Notes under the pieces: generated by a model
The model's input: the letters and a program-made list of their open reading frames with translations, nothing else
Told to the model about the DNA's origin: nothing
Databases searched by the model: none
Part shown: positions 62,801 through 64,000 of the stretch, piece by piece
How the letters are laid out: each line of letters begins with the position of its first letter
Numbering within the stretch: position 1 is the stretch's first letter
Translations under genes and position numbers: made by a program
Source of the DNA: Xiphophorus maculatus
Lineage: Eukaryota; Chordata; Actinopteri; Cyprinodontiformes; Poeciliidae
Direction of reading: 5' to 3'
Length of the DNA: 64,000 nt
Assembly (NCBI RefSeq): GCF_002775205.1
Contig: NC_036445.1
Span: 6,096,802-6,160,801, forward strand

Positions 62801-63179
62801 CTTCCTGTGTTTTTTGCACAGCCGGCAGTTTGCAGTCTTGAAATTTATGCGCCCCCCAAATCTCTTTGTGTTTCTGTTTCTCCTTAGCATTTCCTTTTCA
62901 TCTTTCATGTTGTGGCTTCACTCATGAGGTGAGAACAAATGCAGATAGATGCTGGTTTCCAGTGAACTTTGTACAAGCTTAAAAAGGCATGGCACTGACA
63001 TGCCATCTTTGTTGTCTTGACCACATTATGAAACTTGTTATTTCATGCAGGCGGAAGAGGAGTCCACAGTAATTTATTCATCTGTTATCATCAGGACACC
63101 AGCAAAAACAAGAAGTCAACACACAGTTCCTGAAAGCTGTATTTACAGTGAATTACAGTGTAGAGGAAATACTATTTAG
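59831..63179 (+). CDS. Three-Ig-domain type I receptor with ITIM-like tail
   Basis: This is a predicted cell-surface immunoglobulin-superfamily receptor of inhibitory type. Exons: 59831-59909, 60010-60321, 60436-60717, 60825-61076, 62646-62762, 62888-62928 and 63051-63179. They join in frame to 403 residues. The phase-1 Ig exons are a hallmark of Ig genes. Exon 1 is a signal peptide (hydrophobic AFICVFFLTYW). Ig1 (about 27-130) has FKWFYKED and DKDQGDYWCENCS. Ig2 (131-224) has LKWTFEAS and TNAGKYTCWVN. Ig3 (225-308) has FSCAVTCD and GGYFCST. One membrane helix spans about 319-343 (GVVAAFTFFILLAILTFCL). The tail has VIYSSV around Tyr370, a good ITIM, and CIYSEL around Tyr393, a weaker one. I cannot name a family member: CD300/pIgR-like and Fc-receptor-like genes are possibilities. 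The least certain boundary is the exon 4 donor. An earlier donor at 61037 would remove the Ig3 cysteine. Confidence 0.75.
61077..61113 (+). terminator. Alternative soluble end: read-through stop and intronic poly(A) signal
   Basis: If the exon 4 donor at 61077 is not used, the frame adds IVVPNLKKL and stops at TAA 61106-61108. AATAAA follows at once (61108-61113). This would make a receptor form with all three Ig domains but no membrane segment. There is no transcript evidence. Confidence 0.4.
62266..62300. repeat. Perfect 13-bp inverted repeat
   Basis: CACAATCTGTGCA (62266-62278) and its exact complement (62288-62300) flank a 9-base loop, in the intron before the membrane-helix exon. Confidence 0.8.
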
Positions 63180-63645
63180 TGTCGATAGAAGTCAACACTA
63201 AATGGAACTTTTGGTGATCATAATTTCCACACTGTCAATAGATTTTGTAATACATTCCACGGCAGTGACTTGTGTTTCATGACACGTTGAAAACATCCAC
63301 ACACCCACAGGAAGTTTTTCATCTAGTTTTTGAACTACTGAAGAGAAATGATGTCATCTATTTATGATTTTACAATTATCTTGAATCAAGGAAACATAAG
63401 CTGCTCTGTTTGGCTTATGTTAGTCATAAATAATTCTGAGCCATTTTCCAACCAAAAATTATGTGTCAGTTAATATAGAAGTCTAATTTTGAATTGTGTT
63501 TCAATGTCATCATATAGATAAGTGGTTGAACAATTTTCTAGAATTATCTAAATCTTATTTCCAATAAAAGGTATCCCTTTTTTACTCACATAGATATCAA
63601 TCCTCAAAGTTTTTATAATTTTACATCATCCATTCATGCTACCTT

Positions 63646-63683
<38 letters not shown>

Positions 63684-64000
63684 GTTGTTGTTGTTGTTGT
63701 TGTAGAATAAGTATAATTTAAATTATTAACATTTTGCTACACTTAGAAGACTTTTGATATTTTGGTTTTAATTTTAAAAGGCCACTTTTCTACATGACAA
63801 AATTGCAACAATGGATTTATGTCACTGCAAAAGAAATATAAAGGAAAGAAAAAAAGAGATTGGAATAAATATTTGCTTGGATAACCAATAACCGAGTCTG
63901 ATTTTGATTTTACACCCACTCTAAGCTCTAGAGGGCAGTAGTAACCTGGATGAAGTACGCATAGTTTGCCTTTACTGAGAAGAAGAAGGAAAGCTGTTTT
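63180..64000. other. 3' flank of the Ig receptor gene
   Basis: A canonical AATAAA at 63563-63568 is the likely transcript end. An (ATT)n/(GTT)n microsatellite occupies about 63648-63704. Nothing coding is visible to the window end. Confidence 0.65.
63648..63704. repeat. (ATT)n-(GTT)n microsatellite
   Basis: An uninterrupted run of ATT/TTA triplets passes directly into GTT triplets, a compound trinucleotide microsatellite. Confidence 0.95.

Overview
The window reads as nuclear DNA of a ray-finned fish, most likely a percomorph teleost. Genes are split into many short exons with GT/AG introns, the background is AT-rich, and the interspersed repeats are typical of teleosts: Tc1-like transposon fossils, tRNA-derived SINEs, LINE 3' tails and an RTE-type LINE relic. 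The species cannot be fixed from sequence alone. All exon models below were built by hand from reading frame, splice dinucleotides and intron phase. Every complete model closes in frame.

Layout, left to right: lin28a (+, last two coding exons and a long 3'UTR, 1719-9378); a repeat-bearing spacer; mecr (+, 10 exons, 12934-17696); smpdl3b (-, 8 exons, 18926-22323); rpa2 (+, 9 exons, 23907-30209); themis2 (-, 6 exons, 34314-40226); ppp1r8 (+, 7 exons, 42521-46783); a CYP4-family cytochrome P450 (-, 12 exons, 50214-57367); and a three-Ig-domain membrane receptor with an ITIM-type tail (+, 7 exons, 59831-63179). The order smpdl3b-rpa2-themis2-ppp1r8 matches the human 1p35 neighbourhood as I recall it. 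LIN28A and MECR also lie on human 1p, so this looks like an old vertebrate synteny block. The CYP4 gene and the Ig receptor are not part of the human block that I know of.

The genes do not form one pathway. lin28a is an RNA-binding pluripotency and let-7 regulator. mecr acts in mitochondrial fatty acid synthesis. smpdl3b is a membrane-anchored phosphodiesterase that tempers innate signalling. rpa2 is the middle subunit of the single-stranded DNA-binding RPA complex. themis2 is a GRB2-binding CABIT adaptor of leukocytes. ppp1r8 (NIPP1) is a nuclear PP1 regulator. Three neighbours (smpdl3b, themis2, the Ig receptor) have immune-type functions or architecture.

No wholly new system was found. 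The items most worth a second look are the unassigned inhibitory-type Ig receptor with a possible intronic-polyadenylation soluble form, the let-7 and miR-125 seed matches in the lin28a 3'UTR, promoter motifs that fit gene function (E2F/NRF1 at rpa2, ZNF143/YY1 at ppp1r8, RUNX/PU.1 at themis2, ISRE/ETS at the Ig receptor), a near-identical duplicated segment in two rpa2 introns, and a 155-bp tandem duplication with a palindromic core upstream of mecr.
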